The translations under genes and the position numbers were made by a program. DNA of 64,000 bases, taken from positions 1 to 64,000 of the forward strand of contig MU266431.1 in the NCBI GenBank assembly GCA_021014945.1, written 5' to 3'. Shown in pieces: positions 1 through 10,058 of this stretch. The notes under the pieces were generated by a model. That model was not told the origin of the DNA. It did not search any database and saw only the letters and a program-made list of their open reading frames with translations. Origin of the DNA: Leucogyrophana mollusca (Eukaryota; Basidiomycota; Agaricomycetes; Boletales). Every line of letters starts with the position of its first letter. The first letter of the stretch is position 1.

Positions 1-24
1 CTCCCCTCCCCTCCCCTTCCCCCA
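1..24. repeat. CT-rich simple repeat
   Basis: The window opens with a pyrimidine-only run of CTCCC/CCCCT units followed by a short C run. It is a small low-complexity tract cut by the window edge, and no gene overlaps it. Confidence 0.7.
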
Positions 25-744
25 CTTCGTCCAGTAGTACTAGGGGTGTCAGTATGTACGCTATATAGATAGACTATGCAATTGATCGACAGTTCTATCA
101 TATCTCATCTCTTGATAAGCACATGTGCACGGAGATCATGTCCAATCTGAGAGATAACGGCGATGCATGAGTTCTCGAACCGCCCGGACGTTTTAAAATC
201 AGTACAAATGGTACAAGGAGGTTCTCAATGGTACGGTACGGTACGTCGGCAAGAATTTGCTACTACACAGTCCCCTCGGCTGTCGTTTTCCTGATGTCGG
301 ACTCTGTTGAATGCTATTGTTGTGTGGTGTGGTACTTTGGGGTGCAGGTGGCGAGCTGGAATTGAACCCGATACTAACCACGACACGCCCCACAAAGTGA
401 TGTCAGGGGGGTCTCTATAAATCTTCAGCCTCTATCATCGCTGCTTAGCCTCTTTTTGAAGATGTTGTTACTTACTCAGAATTTGACGCGACAGATCCTG
501 CACCTTGTTCCACCTGGAATCCGCCAAGATTCGGATGTTGGAGCTTCGTCACTGGTGCCGGCGCCAAAAGTGGAGTGTGGAGTCTACTGCTGAGTGCTGT
601 TCGGGCCCAACATTTACTGTTATGTTCCGGCCATGATGTAATTCTCCTCACTTGATGCGCCTTTCGAGTTCGAGACGCGGCTCTCGTGCTAATTTCTTGA
701 AACTTTCCTGTCTCTCATAATATTTCAGCGAACGAACGAACATT
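25..744. other. Intergenic, no gene seen
   Basis: No reading frame here has coding character. A small GGTACGGTAC direct repeat lies near 233-245. The last part should hold the promoter and 5' leader of the hydrolase gene that follows. Confidence 0.6.
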
Positions 745-2036
745 ATGGCAGAACGCGGACTGACTCTCTGGGACAAGCTCAGCCTTATACCGGCTGCAAT
801 TTTGGCTGGTGCGTTCTGGCTTACAAATCTCAGGAGCTCTCGAATGTCCTGACCCGGAGAATCTCCATTCTTGCAGGATTTAGCCTCTCCTACACCATCA
901 TCTCTGCTCCGTTCCGAAGCCGAGCTAAGACCCTCGATCGCGAGCTTTCCATTGTCCTCGCGCGTGCCCTTAGGAATAGGTTGACTGTTCGCCAGCTACA
1001 AGCTTACCACGGATCCTCCGCCAGTGCCTGGGAGAGATGGGTCTCCACTCAGCCTGGAGATGTGGAATACGAGACCGAAGAGCTCGACGATGATGCAAAG
1101 TTACACTGGATCGGGGACAACGTACAATCTACGAAGATTATGCTTCATGTCCATGGTGAGGGCAATTAGTCTAGTGAAGGATGCCGTTGACGGATGGCAT
1201 CGACAAAAGGTGGAGGTTATGTCCTCCCGTTGACGGTTGAACACCTCAAACTCTTGAGCTACTTCCGGGACTGCGTCCAGCGCGACACAGGCGTCGAGAT
1301 GGCAGTCGCAGTTCTCGAGTACAGTGAGTTTGGTCCTGGGTAACTTTTCGCCCACGTTCACCATGATATATATACTCCACACGCAGCACTCGCACCCCAC
1401 GCATCTTACCCTACGCAATTCCATCAAATGAGCGCCGCGCTGCATCACCTCCTCAACGACGGCGTGATGCCCTCCAATTTGATTATATCTGGCGACTCAG
1501 AAGGTGCACACATCGCGTTATGTGCAATCTCACACATCCTCCACCAGCACTCGACGCTCGACGAACCGCCTTCCATGGTCGATGCGTTTGGGGGACTTCT
1601 CCTCATCTCTCCCCGTACAACGAATAGCCTCGTCGCGCGATCTTTCAATGGCAACACAGGCCGAGATATTGTTACTAAAGAAACCCTTGCACGCTGGGTA
1701 ACTGCTTTCCGCGCTCACAGTAGCATCAGCTCCGAGGAGGGACTTGAAGATGACAAGTACTACACCGAGCCGCTCCAAGCGCCGGATGAATGGTGGGACG
1801 GTCTGGCGAGCCAAGTCGTCAAGAAAGTATTCATATCCGCTGGGGAGGACGAGTGCCTTCGAGACGATATTGTTACATTTTCGGAGACCTGGAAAAGGTG
1901 TGGTGTAGACGTTACCAGGGTTGTTGAAGAACGTGGCGTACAAGCTTCTCCTATCTTGGATATTGGATCTGGGAGGCCACCTTCGGACCTCATGCTAGCC
2001 ATCGTAAGCTGGCTGACTGATGCAGTGAAGGCTTAG
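745..2036 (+). CDS. Alpha/beta hydrolase (hormone-sensitive-lipase-like)
   Basis: Probable esterase or lipase of the alpha/beta hydrolase fold-3 group. The start ATG at 745 reads MAERGLTLWDKL, and an intron follows after a few codons (about 806-877). Next come a helical N-terminal region and the oxyanion-hole segment HxHG-GGY, which is rebuilt across an intron at about 1158-1217 (HVHG ... GGYVLPL). A further intron lies at about 1321-1385. The nucleophile elbow is GDSEGAH near 1491, with serine in the usual place but Glu where GDSAG is typical. The reading frame then stays open to the TAG at 2036, with DxxxxxD and late His candidates for the rest of the triad. The natural substrate cannot be told. 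The neighbouring dehydrogenase is on the opposite strand and convergent. Confidence 0.78.
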
Positions 2037-2261
2037 TCCTTCCTAGCATGGTCGACACGTTGCCAAGTATCGAGGTAGCTCCTCACTCTTGCTTTCCATA
2101 TTGTACAAATCCAGAAACGAGATAGCCACGATCCTCATCACCTCAACTTGATTTTCTTGAGCAGATGTCTGGAGGTCAGACGCACTGTACCCAACATCGA
2201 TTTGGAGTCGAGTCATGGAGAAACGCATACATATTTACAGATTTACGGTCATGCCGTGTAA

Positions 2262-3511
2262 TCAGAGATCGTGAACTTGTTCTTCCATCCAATCCCAGAG
2301 CTTGGTCCCTATATCTTGTTCTTGCGTATCTCTTTGAGCTGCTCCGATGTTCGCCCATGGTACCAAGTACTGAGATGTAAACCGGTTTTAGCGTCCGTTG
2401 CTATCTTAAGAACTCGTAGCCCAAATGATAGCACGAACCTTTCCATTGAAGTCTGCGCCCTCAGCTGACGCACCAGCATAGAGTGGGGTGAGAGCCCCTC
2501 TCTCTGCGTTTGCGAATAATAGCTTTCCCTGCTCAAAGGATTTACGGGTGAGACCGATATGAGGTTACTTACCACACCAAAGAATGTTGCCAGCTTACCC
2601 CGACCTTTCTAGCTACACCTAACATATGCGAATGTAAGTCCGTTTCAATAGCGCCGGGGTGAACCGATGTTGAAACAATGCCGTTCTTCCCGTACCTTCG
2701 AGCGAGTTCTAGTGCAAATACGACGTTGGCGAATTTGCTCTGCGTATAGAGCCATGCCACGCTCTTTCTACGCCGCGCAGGACCATCTTTGAGAGTGTCA
2801 AACTGGATAGTAGTTCGGAAGGCGTGTAGTGATGAAGATAGGTTCACTATCCGCGTAGTGTTGGTGGGCGAAGATGACGCGGTGCGAAGCAATATAGGGA
2901 GGAGCTGTTTTGTGAAGAAAAAGTGTCCAAGAACATTGATGCCAAACTGAAGATCGAAACCGTCGGCGGTGATATCTTCTTTCGGTGGGGCCATTACTCC
3001 ACTGCGTCAGGGAAAGATGAGCACAGCGCGGCACGAAAAAGACGTGAACAGTACAGACGCGTTATTGAAGAGTACATCCAGTCTCGTCTCGTGACTGCGG
3101 AGACATAATGAGTGAAGCTCATAGACGTGTTCAGCAAAAGTCTAGAGTTACCTTAGAAACTCTTGGGCGGCAGTTTTGACTGCCTTCAAGTCCGATAGGT
3201 CCAGCTTCAGAAACAAAGCCTTTCGGCCTGTGAGGGTGAAGAGGTCATCGATAGCCTTCTGAGCCCTGCCATCATTGCGTGCCGCGAGATAAACTTTCGC
3301 ATTCTTCTCGAGGAGGACCTATCCCAAAGACATGAGGACGGCGCAGAAAAGACCGTCAGCGATACTGTACTTTGACGATCTCCTTCCCAATACCGCGGTT
3401 GGCGCCGGTCACTATAACCACTTTGCCCGCCATGTCTGGTATGTGGTTGACAGTGAAGGTTGTCTTCTTCGGCCATATTCCTTGTATCTGGTGGTTAATT
3501 GCAGAGAGCAT
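2262..3511 (-). CDS. Short-chain dehydrogenase/reductase (retinol-dehydrogenase-like)
   Basis: Classical SDR predicted to oxidise or reduce a small or lipophilic carbonyl/alcohol with NAD(P). Exons reconstructed from the minus strand begin at the ATG at 3511. They include the typical fungal leader ([18 protein letters not shown]), the nucleotide-binding motif TGANRGIG, the LAARN strand, the NNAG motif (split by an intron at about 3000-3040), NVLGHFFFT, and the active-site segment YTQSK with Tyr and Lys spaced as in YxxxK. The C-terminus ends in [14 protein letters not shown] before the stop at 2262-2264, which is how many basidiomycete members of this family end. At least five introns are needed. 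All recognised motifs are present, so it looks functional. The substrate is unknown. Confidence 0.82.
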
Positions 3512-4238
3512 CGTCAAGGGTGAGGACCAGCATGAGCACGGCGGGAATCACCCCCTTTTGAGAACGTGCCTTTGTACATGTACTAGTATCAGGGTTATTA
3601 TAGACTAGGGTCCATATGATTGCGAGTTCCAAGATGTGTCACAGAGCATGACTGAAACCACAATTCGGGTGCTGGGAAACGGTTTCGACCCCGACGGGGA
3701 GATCGTGATCAGTACCTATGAGCTCAATGCTGTTAATGACGACCCCGACACTGGGAATACGTACGAGGCCAATGAGTTGTCGTTGAGCAAATGAATCAAC
3801 ATTTGCCAAGACGGTCGGCGTGCGGCAGATAAGCCAGCCGCCTGCATTCGGATCCGAGTTCAAGGCTGGGATGGATATTTAGAGGTTGCCGCTAGCCTTG
3901 TCTGAGCCTTGAGCGCTGAGCGTGCGTTTGATTTGCCAGTGGGGTCGAACCCTTGATCAAAGAAGCCAACCTTGGACCACTCGCAGGCAAGAGCCGAAAT
4001 GAAATTTAATGAATCATTTTTCATTTTGTGCGCTTCGGTTTCCGCCCTGGCGCGTGGTAATCCAGAAGCGCGTTACACGTTACACCGTCCACACGAAACT
4101 TGTGTTAAGGTGTGTAGAATGCTTATAAACATCCTAACTCTGGGGCGCTTTACAACTGGTAATGAGCCTTTCGGACTGTTCTAGTGCTGTAGCAATGTCT
4201 CTCAGTTCATTAGCAACCAGGCGTGATGCCGACGTGGA
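3512..4238. other. Intergenic, no supported gene
   Basis: A 74-codon open frame on the minus strand (3639-3863) has no recognisable motif and no joining exon, so it is not called. Nothing else is visible. Confidence 0.5.
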
Positions 4239-6237
4239 TCAAAACCCGTACGGCGCCGTCCGCCGAATGCATTTCGGCTGCGGCCTCTTCCACTCATCGT
4301 TGTCGATGCTGGACCTTGGTTTTCCAAACATTGGAGGTTGCGTTTCTGGAGGAAACTCGAGTGGCCATGTTGGAAGGTAACAAATTTCCTGCAAAATCTA
4401 AGCTATGAGCGAACACGTCCAACTTCTGTGACAGTCATCTCGCGCCTCGATTGCCTGCCGATGCAGAACTCACCTCGAAGCCGCATTCTGGTCGGCACTT
4501 CACCCACACACTCCAGTCGAGCCAACTCATCAGTCCACTCAGATCGCCCCTCCATTGTCGCAAGACCTTTGCAATGTCGCTCATCTCTGCATCCACGGAC
4601 ACCGGCAGATAAGTGTCCATTCCGTTGACTACCCCTTCCGCTCACATCTGCACAACAACACGGCAGATCTCACGTGAGGTCTCCTGAGCGGCGCGCAGCA
4701 TCAGCCTCTCGGAAGATGTGAGCGCAGAGCCAAATTCGGAGACAATAGTTGCGGTATGTGTTGTCGCACACTCCCTGAATACAGGCTCGGCCCAGGTAAG
4801 ACCCGTCGCAGGGGAGCTTAAAGAATGCGTAGGAATAGACGAGTGTAGGATATATGGCGTGAGCATGATCCGCAGCTGTAGCTGGATCTTCGACGCTCGT
4901 TCCTTTTCGTCTTGATGGCGCCCGAAGTTGGAATTGGTTTCGCCGAGGAGGTATTGCAACAGCTCTAGTCTGTCCGCATATCGTTTGATGATTACACGAT
5001 ACAGTGTTCGCCAGTCAACTCCGCTTCCATCATGGTGTTCGCTCAGAGCTTTCGAAAGTCGCATTCGCACTGCTGCTATATCAATAGCGTCCGCACCCTG
5101 CAAGCGATGATCCCATCTTTCCTGACCGACGCGGTGGGCAACGAGGCTTGGAACGAGCTCAGTATCATAGAAGGAAATAAGGCGAGTGAGATCAAGGTGG
5201 ATGCGCTCATCACCCGGATAGCGGTTGTGCCAATGTCCACCATTCATCATCTCGAATGTGCGGAATGCAGCACGCCCTTTGCAACATTGTCACTGCGGAA
5301 GCTGAAGGGCCAGGAGGAAGTCAACCTACCACTGATCGGCGGCTGATCACTCTCCAAGGCTGGTAGGGCGGGGAGGTTCAGAAAAGAGACAACCCTAACT
5401 CCGTCGGATGTAAAGTTGCAGAGCATAATCTCGCTGGTCAGAACGGTCTATGGTGAGGGGAATCATTCCATTAGCAAAAAGTGAAGGAATTCTTACAAAT
5501 TCTCTTCCATTCTTTTCACAAACGTTCATGAATAAATCTTAAGAGGAAAGGTATACTATGGCGCACTTACCTCACGAAGCCATCCAGGGAATATTGCTTT
5601 CCCCATGCACACAGATCCGCAATCCGACCATGTTCATCAAACGTTCGATCAGGCCTGAGTTCGCCCCACGCGACGAAATCTTGAGCGTCCATCGTCCCGC
5701 CTTCAAAATCCGCTCCGCTGCTTCCATCGAAATACAGGAGTTGGAGGGGCCGGGTGGTTGCGAGGGTCAAGTGCCAGCATCCGGCCTCTATAGTTCCACG
5801 ACAGAAACCGAGCGAGTGTTCTGCGTCGGTTGCTACCCACTCAGGAACAGCGGGAACAACGCTTTGGAAGGTGCCGTGATAGAGCAGGGTGCCGGGTGGC
5901 ACAGTTGCTGGAACAATGGTATGTCCTGTGATGCTGATGGATGAGGGGCACGTTTAAGGGACGATATTCTAGCCTGATACTCACCATTTCGGTAGCGAGT
6001 GTTGGGCCAGTGCTGAAGCAACGAACTTACGGTTTCGAAGATAAGGTGCCCTGTTGCATTAGCGCTGGGAGGTTCGTCAAGGCGCCATTGCTCGGAACTG
6101 CCATCGGTGCCACCATCTTGGAATATCTTGATTGCTGGTGTTTCTTCAAAGGTCACACCCAAGGGGATCTGCACACCCCGCGCCCACGCAGCAGCGTTGT
6201 AGGTCAAGATGAGGGGAAGGAAATTCTCCCAGCGCAT
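4239..6237 (-). pseudogene. Secreted protein of unknown family, copy 1, with in-frame TGA
   Basis: Member of a basidiomycete family of unknown function (remembered as recurrent in Agaricomycetes; no function is known to me). The ATG at 6237 begins a signal-like leader (MRWENFLPLILTYNAAAWA). Next come the block around HWPNTRYRNG, an intron, and a very conserved domain (5567-5900) with LLYHGT, WHLTLATTRP and LYFDGSS. The helical domain (4642-5250) has SFYDTELVPSLV, ERWDHRLQG, DWRTLYRVIIKRYADRLEL and REICRVV. Last is a C-terminal block ending PQPKCIRRTAPYGF before the stop at 4239. At 4642-4644 the frame meets TGA where the related sequence at 6.6-7.1 kb has Trp (RMWAEG), and the homologous C-terminus stays readable downstream for another 400 bases. 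A splice solution around 5290-5330 is also hard to find. It is either a recent pseudogene or a C-terminally shortened protein. Confidence 0.68.
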
Positions 6238-6610
6238 GAAAAAGCAGGATCGAGGGTGACAGTTCAAATATCCGCTCAAGCGCAACTCAAGCGCACCTAG
6301 ATATCAACGAAGAATGTGCATAAGAATGTTCGGTAAATGTTATTATTGGCACTTATCTTCGGTAATGTAGAAGCGTCTTGCGGCTATCTATAGTTGACTT
6401 CTTGAAAGATAAGGCCTGAAGGAGGGAAACCGAATAGGAACCTTGTTAGAGGCAGTCCAGACGAGCACTCAGCTAGGCCAGTAGTGTCGCGCTATTTTCG
6501 CTTCTCCGGGATCACTGCAGCTCTCACATTTCCAAGCAGTGGACGCCAAGGTTGGAAGACAATAGTATGCACCTCAATCATATAACACTTTATGTTCGTC
6601 CTTAACCGAG
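6238..6610. other. Intergenic, no gene seen
   Basis: AT-rich spacer between the start of copy 1 of the secreted family and the 3' end of the interrupted copy. It should contain the copy 1 promoter. No other signal is seen. Confidence 0.5.
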
Positions 6611-7117
6611 TCAAAATCCATAGGGCTCTATTCGCCGAATGCATTTTGGCTGCGGTCTCTCCCATTCGTCATTGTCCGTTTGACCATGCACTTCCGCAAC
6701 TTTTCGTACGTCCCAATCTAGGGATGTCGGTTTCGGGGGATCGTCCTTCTCAGGCGGAAACCCGATTGGCCACGTCGGAAGGTAACACATCTCCTGTGTG
6801 AAGATAAGAATAAGTTGGCCCATCCAGTCATGAAGATACACTTTGTCAGATGATTGATGTCGCAATAACACATACCTCAAACCCACATGCAGGTATGCAC
6901 TTTATCCATACACTCCAATCAAGCCACATCATCAATCCACTCAACTCATCTCGCCACCCCCGCGTCAGTGTCGAGATGTTGGAGTGCACAGTCTCCACAG
7001 GTAGGTATGGATCCAACCCGCTCTCCACCCCCTCTGCCCACATTCGGACGATAACGCGGCAAATTTCACGTGTCGTTTCCCGGGTGGCCCGCAGCAGTAA
7101 TCTCTCAGAGGGTGTTA
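6611..7117 (-). pseudogene. 3' part of transposon-interrupted secreted-family gene (copy 2)
   Basis: This minus-strand segment encodes only the C-terminal part of the unknown secreted family. It starts abruptly at the transposon edge with LTPSERLLLRA, continues through REICRVIVRMWAEGV and WLDWSVWIKC, and after an intron (about 6790-6880) ends with CYLPTWP and PQPKCIRRIEPYGF before the stop at 6611. There is no N-terminal half next to it. The missing half is at 13317-14838 on the same strand, and the two halves meet in the same frame across the duplicated target site (ALTPS from the far side, LTPSERLLL here). The split is therefore read as caused by the insertion. Confidence 0.8.
7107..7117. 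repeat. Target-site duplication, left copy
   Basis: AGAGGGTGTTA here is identical to 13317-13327. The last two bases (TA) may belong to the element tip, because both terminal repeats begin TA. The true duplication is therefore 9 to 11 bp. Confidence 0.85.
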
Positions 7118-7240
7118 ATCTCGGCTCCAGATCCTAGGTGCGGCGGACTTTCAATCTGAGGCAAAAAACAGAAAAGATTCACGGGAGAAAGCGCCTACCT
7201 AGGATCTGGTGCATTTCGTGGAGAAGGGGGTAGATCAGCT
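7116..7240. repeat. Left terminal inverted repeat with internal hairpin arms
   Basis: About 125 bp aligning in inverted orientation with 13156-13316. Within it CCAGATCCTAGGT (7127-7139) has an exact inverted partner at 7197-7209, so the terminus can fold on itself. The DUF6589 gene starts about 40 bp inside this repeat, which probably also carries its promoter. Confidence 0.82.
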
Positions 7241-7281
7241 CGGGCCGGACAGCGCCACCTTGTACACTACTACTTTAACTT

Positions 7282-10005
7282 ATGGACGACTGCTACGAAT
7301 GGGAGGCGTTCGAGGCGTTCGAGGACGAAGAAGACTGTGATGACGACTGCCGCTGTGCAGGCTGCCTCTTCTCTGACAATACCAGTGATACCAGTGACTA
7401 TATTTCTGATTGCGAGGAGGAACCTGGTGACCCCATTCAAGTCGAGCACACTCGGAAACTCAGAGCTCAACTCGAGGGCAAAGATCTCACTCCGGCCCTT
7501 CTCAACATCATTTCCGCGATTAAAGCAGAAGGATTGAACCTCCCGCTCTTTCTCGATGCTGTATGCTATGGCTACGAGACTCCCAACGCCACCATCCGCT
7601 ATGCCCGAACGTCTCTTCTCGTTAGCGAGGAACTCCCCGCTATACTTGAGCGCTGCCTTCGGCCTCCACGGACCCATAATAAAGGCAAACGACCGGTTGG
7701 GGCAAAGCGCTCTCTTGAGCAGTTCTCTGTGCGCTGTGTCAAAGACTTGATTCAGCGTGACATGGAGAAGGTCTCCGTACATTTCCTTTCCCCTCCCGAA
7801 GAGCTAACACAGGAGCACCTCACCAGCTTTGACTTTGCGGAATTCATCGAGCTTGTCAAGAGTGAGGTCCCGCTTCTGTGGGATTTTCTTGATCACACGG
7901 CTTACAGTCAAAAACAGCGAGCGCGTAACTCGACGAAAGGCTCTGACATGGTAAGATTATCATAAATCATTCAGCACAACTCCTGATACTGACGTGCACG
8001 ATAGGTAACACTACAACTCTTGTCGCAGTCGCAGTATACACGTTCCCATCGTCGCGGGCGTATCACCAAACTGTGGGCTCTGTATCTTAAGGCTTGCGGT
8101 CTCTCTGCTCGTGCTTTCGACGCACTTCACGCACTCGGTGTGGTCATGAGTCACAAATGGACCGCGAACGCCTATGGCGATCTCTCCCGCACTGCTATGG
8201 ACGAAGCTCGACTGGAGATCCAGCGTTCTCCGTGGATTATCTCTCACGACAATGTGAATATCCCAATGCGCGTCTTCTCGCAGCGCCTCCACAACCAAAG
8301 TCATTTCATCAGTGGTTGCGCAGCCACAATCTGGGTCCTTCCTCGCGAAGCCCTTCTCCCCCCCGACACCAACCTTTCTTTCCAACAATATCGTGCCGAC
8401 AAATGCGGGGAGCCTTTTTCGTACGGCGATGTTCTTGACGGAGACCCAGTAGCCCTCGCCCGCATCAAAAAACGGCATATATACCATGTTTTACAGATAT
8501 TGCTTCAGTCTCCCGACTTTGTAGACTACGCTAGTCGCAATCATGACCTTTTTAAACCCCCACCTCCCGTTCGCGAGCTCCCCTGTGGACCCGAGTATAC
8601 TGTCAAGCAATTTATTCTCGGTACGGCCGATATTGAAGAAGCGAGTTACGAAGGCAATGACAAAGTCGTTGCAGAATGGTTCCGCCAGGGCGGTCTCGAT
8701 AGCGAAGAGGAGAAAAAGAAAACGGGAATGGCACGAGTAATCCCATGGATTGGCGACCAGATGACGGTGGAGAGATTGCGTGGGCTCTGGAGATACCGAC
8801 ACGAAGAATTCAATTCCTTCGACCGCATGGATTACCTGATCCCCGTGTTTGGGTGGTTCCATCTGGTCATGGCGTTCGCAAACTCCCTGCACAAGCAATA
8901 TCTTGGGACGTCAGCCGGCATCGGAGGACTGCAACAAGCCTTTGACGTACTTCAGCGTAAAGGGCTTCAGAAGGCGGAGACGAAGGGGCCGTTTTGGCAC
9001 CATCTCGATGAAGCTCTTCATCATGTCAGCGAGGCTCATTTGCGTGCGTGTTGGTTAGCTGTAGGGAAGGTGAAATCACTTACCGACCTCAAAACCAAAT
9101 CACCGAGAGATCTATATGATCTTGCAGTCAAGCTCGTCGACGAAAACGCGTCTCGCAAAGCGATTGCTCGCTTGGAGCATCTTCCCGAAAGCAATCGTGA
9201 CCATGTAAAGAGACAGTTCACGATGTTCAACCATGACGTGCTGGTGTACATAGAACTCACCGATGCTATTCGGAATGGTGATGTGGGGCGGATGGAGGAC
9301 TTGCTTCCCATCCTACTGATGCGCTTCGGTGGTGGTGGGAATTCCAAGTACACTATTGAGATGCTTGAGCTTCTCCAAGGACTGCGACGAGAATGGCCAG
9401 AAGTTATCAGGTAAGGGATCGGGGGTATGTTGGACCTGGTAACTATAGAACTCACCGCAGTGCAGAAATCATGTTCGCGACTATTGCTGGCTTATCAATC
9501 GGTCTGGAAAACGCTCCGGATTTTTGCCTATAGACCAAGGCCAAGAGCAAAACATTCGCGACATCAAGGTAAGCTGCACTGGCTTTATGCGATCACGAAC
9601 TTCACGACTCACAAATTTCAGGTGACATATCACTCCTTTGGTCCTGGTGCGACGTGGGCGTATCTGCACAAGGTGTCGCCTGCAATACCGACCTTGCGAG
9701 CATTACAGCGCCACATGGACAGTGAGTTTGAAACCATAACTCGAGGTGCACGCCATGGAGTCCCGCAGAAAGAGCTAGACGTGACAAAACTTACTGATCA
9801 GTATGTGAAATCGGGCCTACACGTGTATGATGCTGGACGACAGATCAAAAGTGCGAAAAACAAAGCCGAGGACTTCCTAACAAAAGGTGTGGTAGACCTG
9901 GAGCGTCTGGGGACCATAGATACCTGGTGGAAAAGCCGCTCGTATGCTCGATTCACCAGCCAGGATTGGAACGAGAGCACCCAAAGTCTAGCTGGTCAAT
10001 TTTGA
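7282..10005 (+). CDS. DUF6589 protein, candidate transposase of the element
   Basis: Four exons (7282-7950, 8005-9410, 9466-9568, 9622-10005) give an intact 853-residue protein. The N-terminus is very acidic and holds a cysteine cluster (C4, C19, C23, C25, C28). The body matches my recollection of DUF6589, a basidiomycete-expanded domain of unknown function: YTRSHRRGRITKLWALYLK, ALGVVMSHKWT, SHDNVNIPMRVFSQR, IPWIGDQMTVERLRG, FGWFHLVMAFANSLHKQYLG, HHVSEAHLRACW and FGPGATWAYLHK. Three acidic residues lie in conserved-looking blocks: D305 (SHDN), D474 (GDQ) and E566 (SEAHLR). They could form an RNase H-fold DDE centre, as in many cut-and-paste transposases; this is inference, not shown. It lies inside terminal inverted repeats, convergent with a RecQ helicase. 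Family membership is confident; the transposase role is likely but unproven. Confidence 0.85.
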
Positions 10006-10058
10006 AAGCATTATGTATGTACATCAGGGATAATACATCTGAATCGAAAGTCTGTTAA

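Noticed and set aside
199..393. 64-codon minus-strand frame near the left edge
   Set aside because: Low-complexity translation with no motif; likely chance.
3639..3863. 74-codon open frame on the minus strand
   Set aside because: No motif, no joining exon and no similarity to neighbours; not enough to call a gene.
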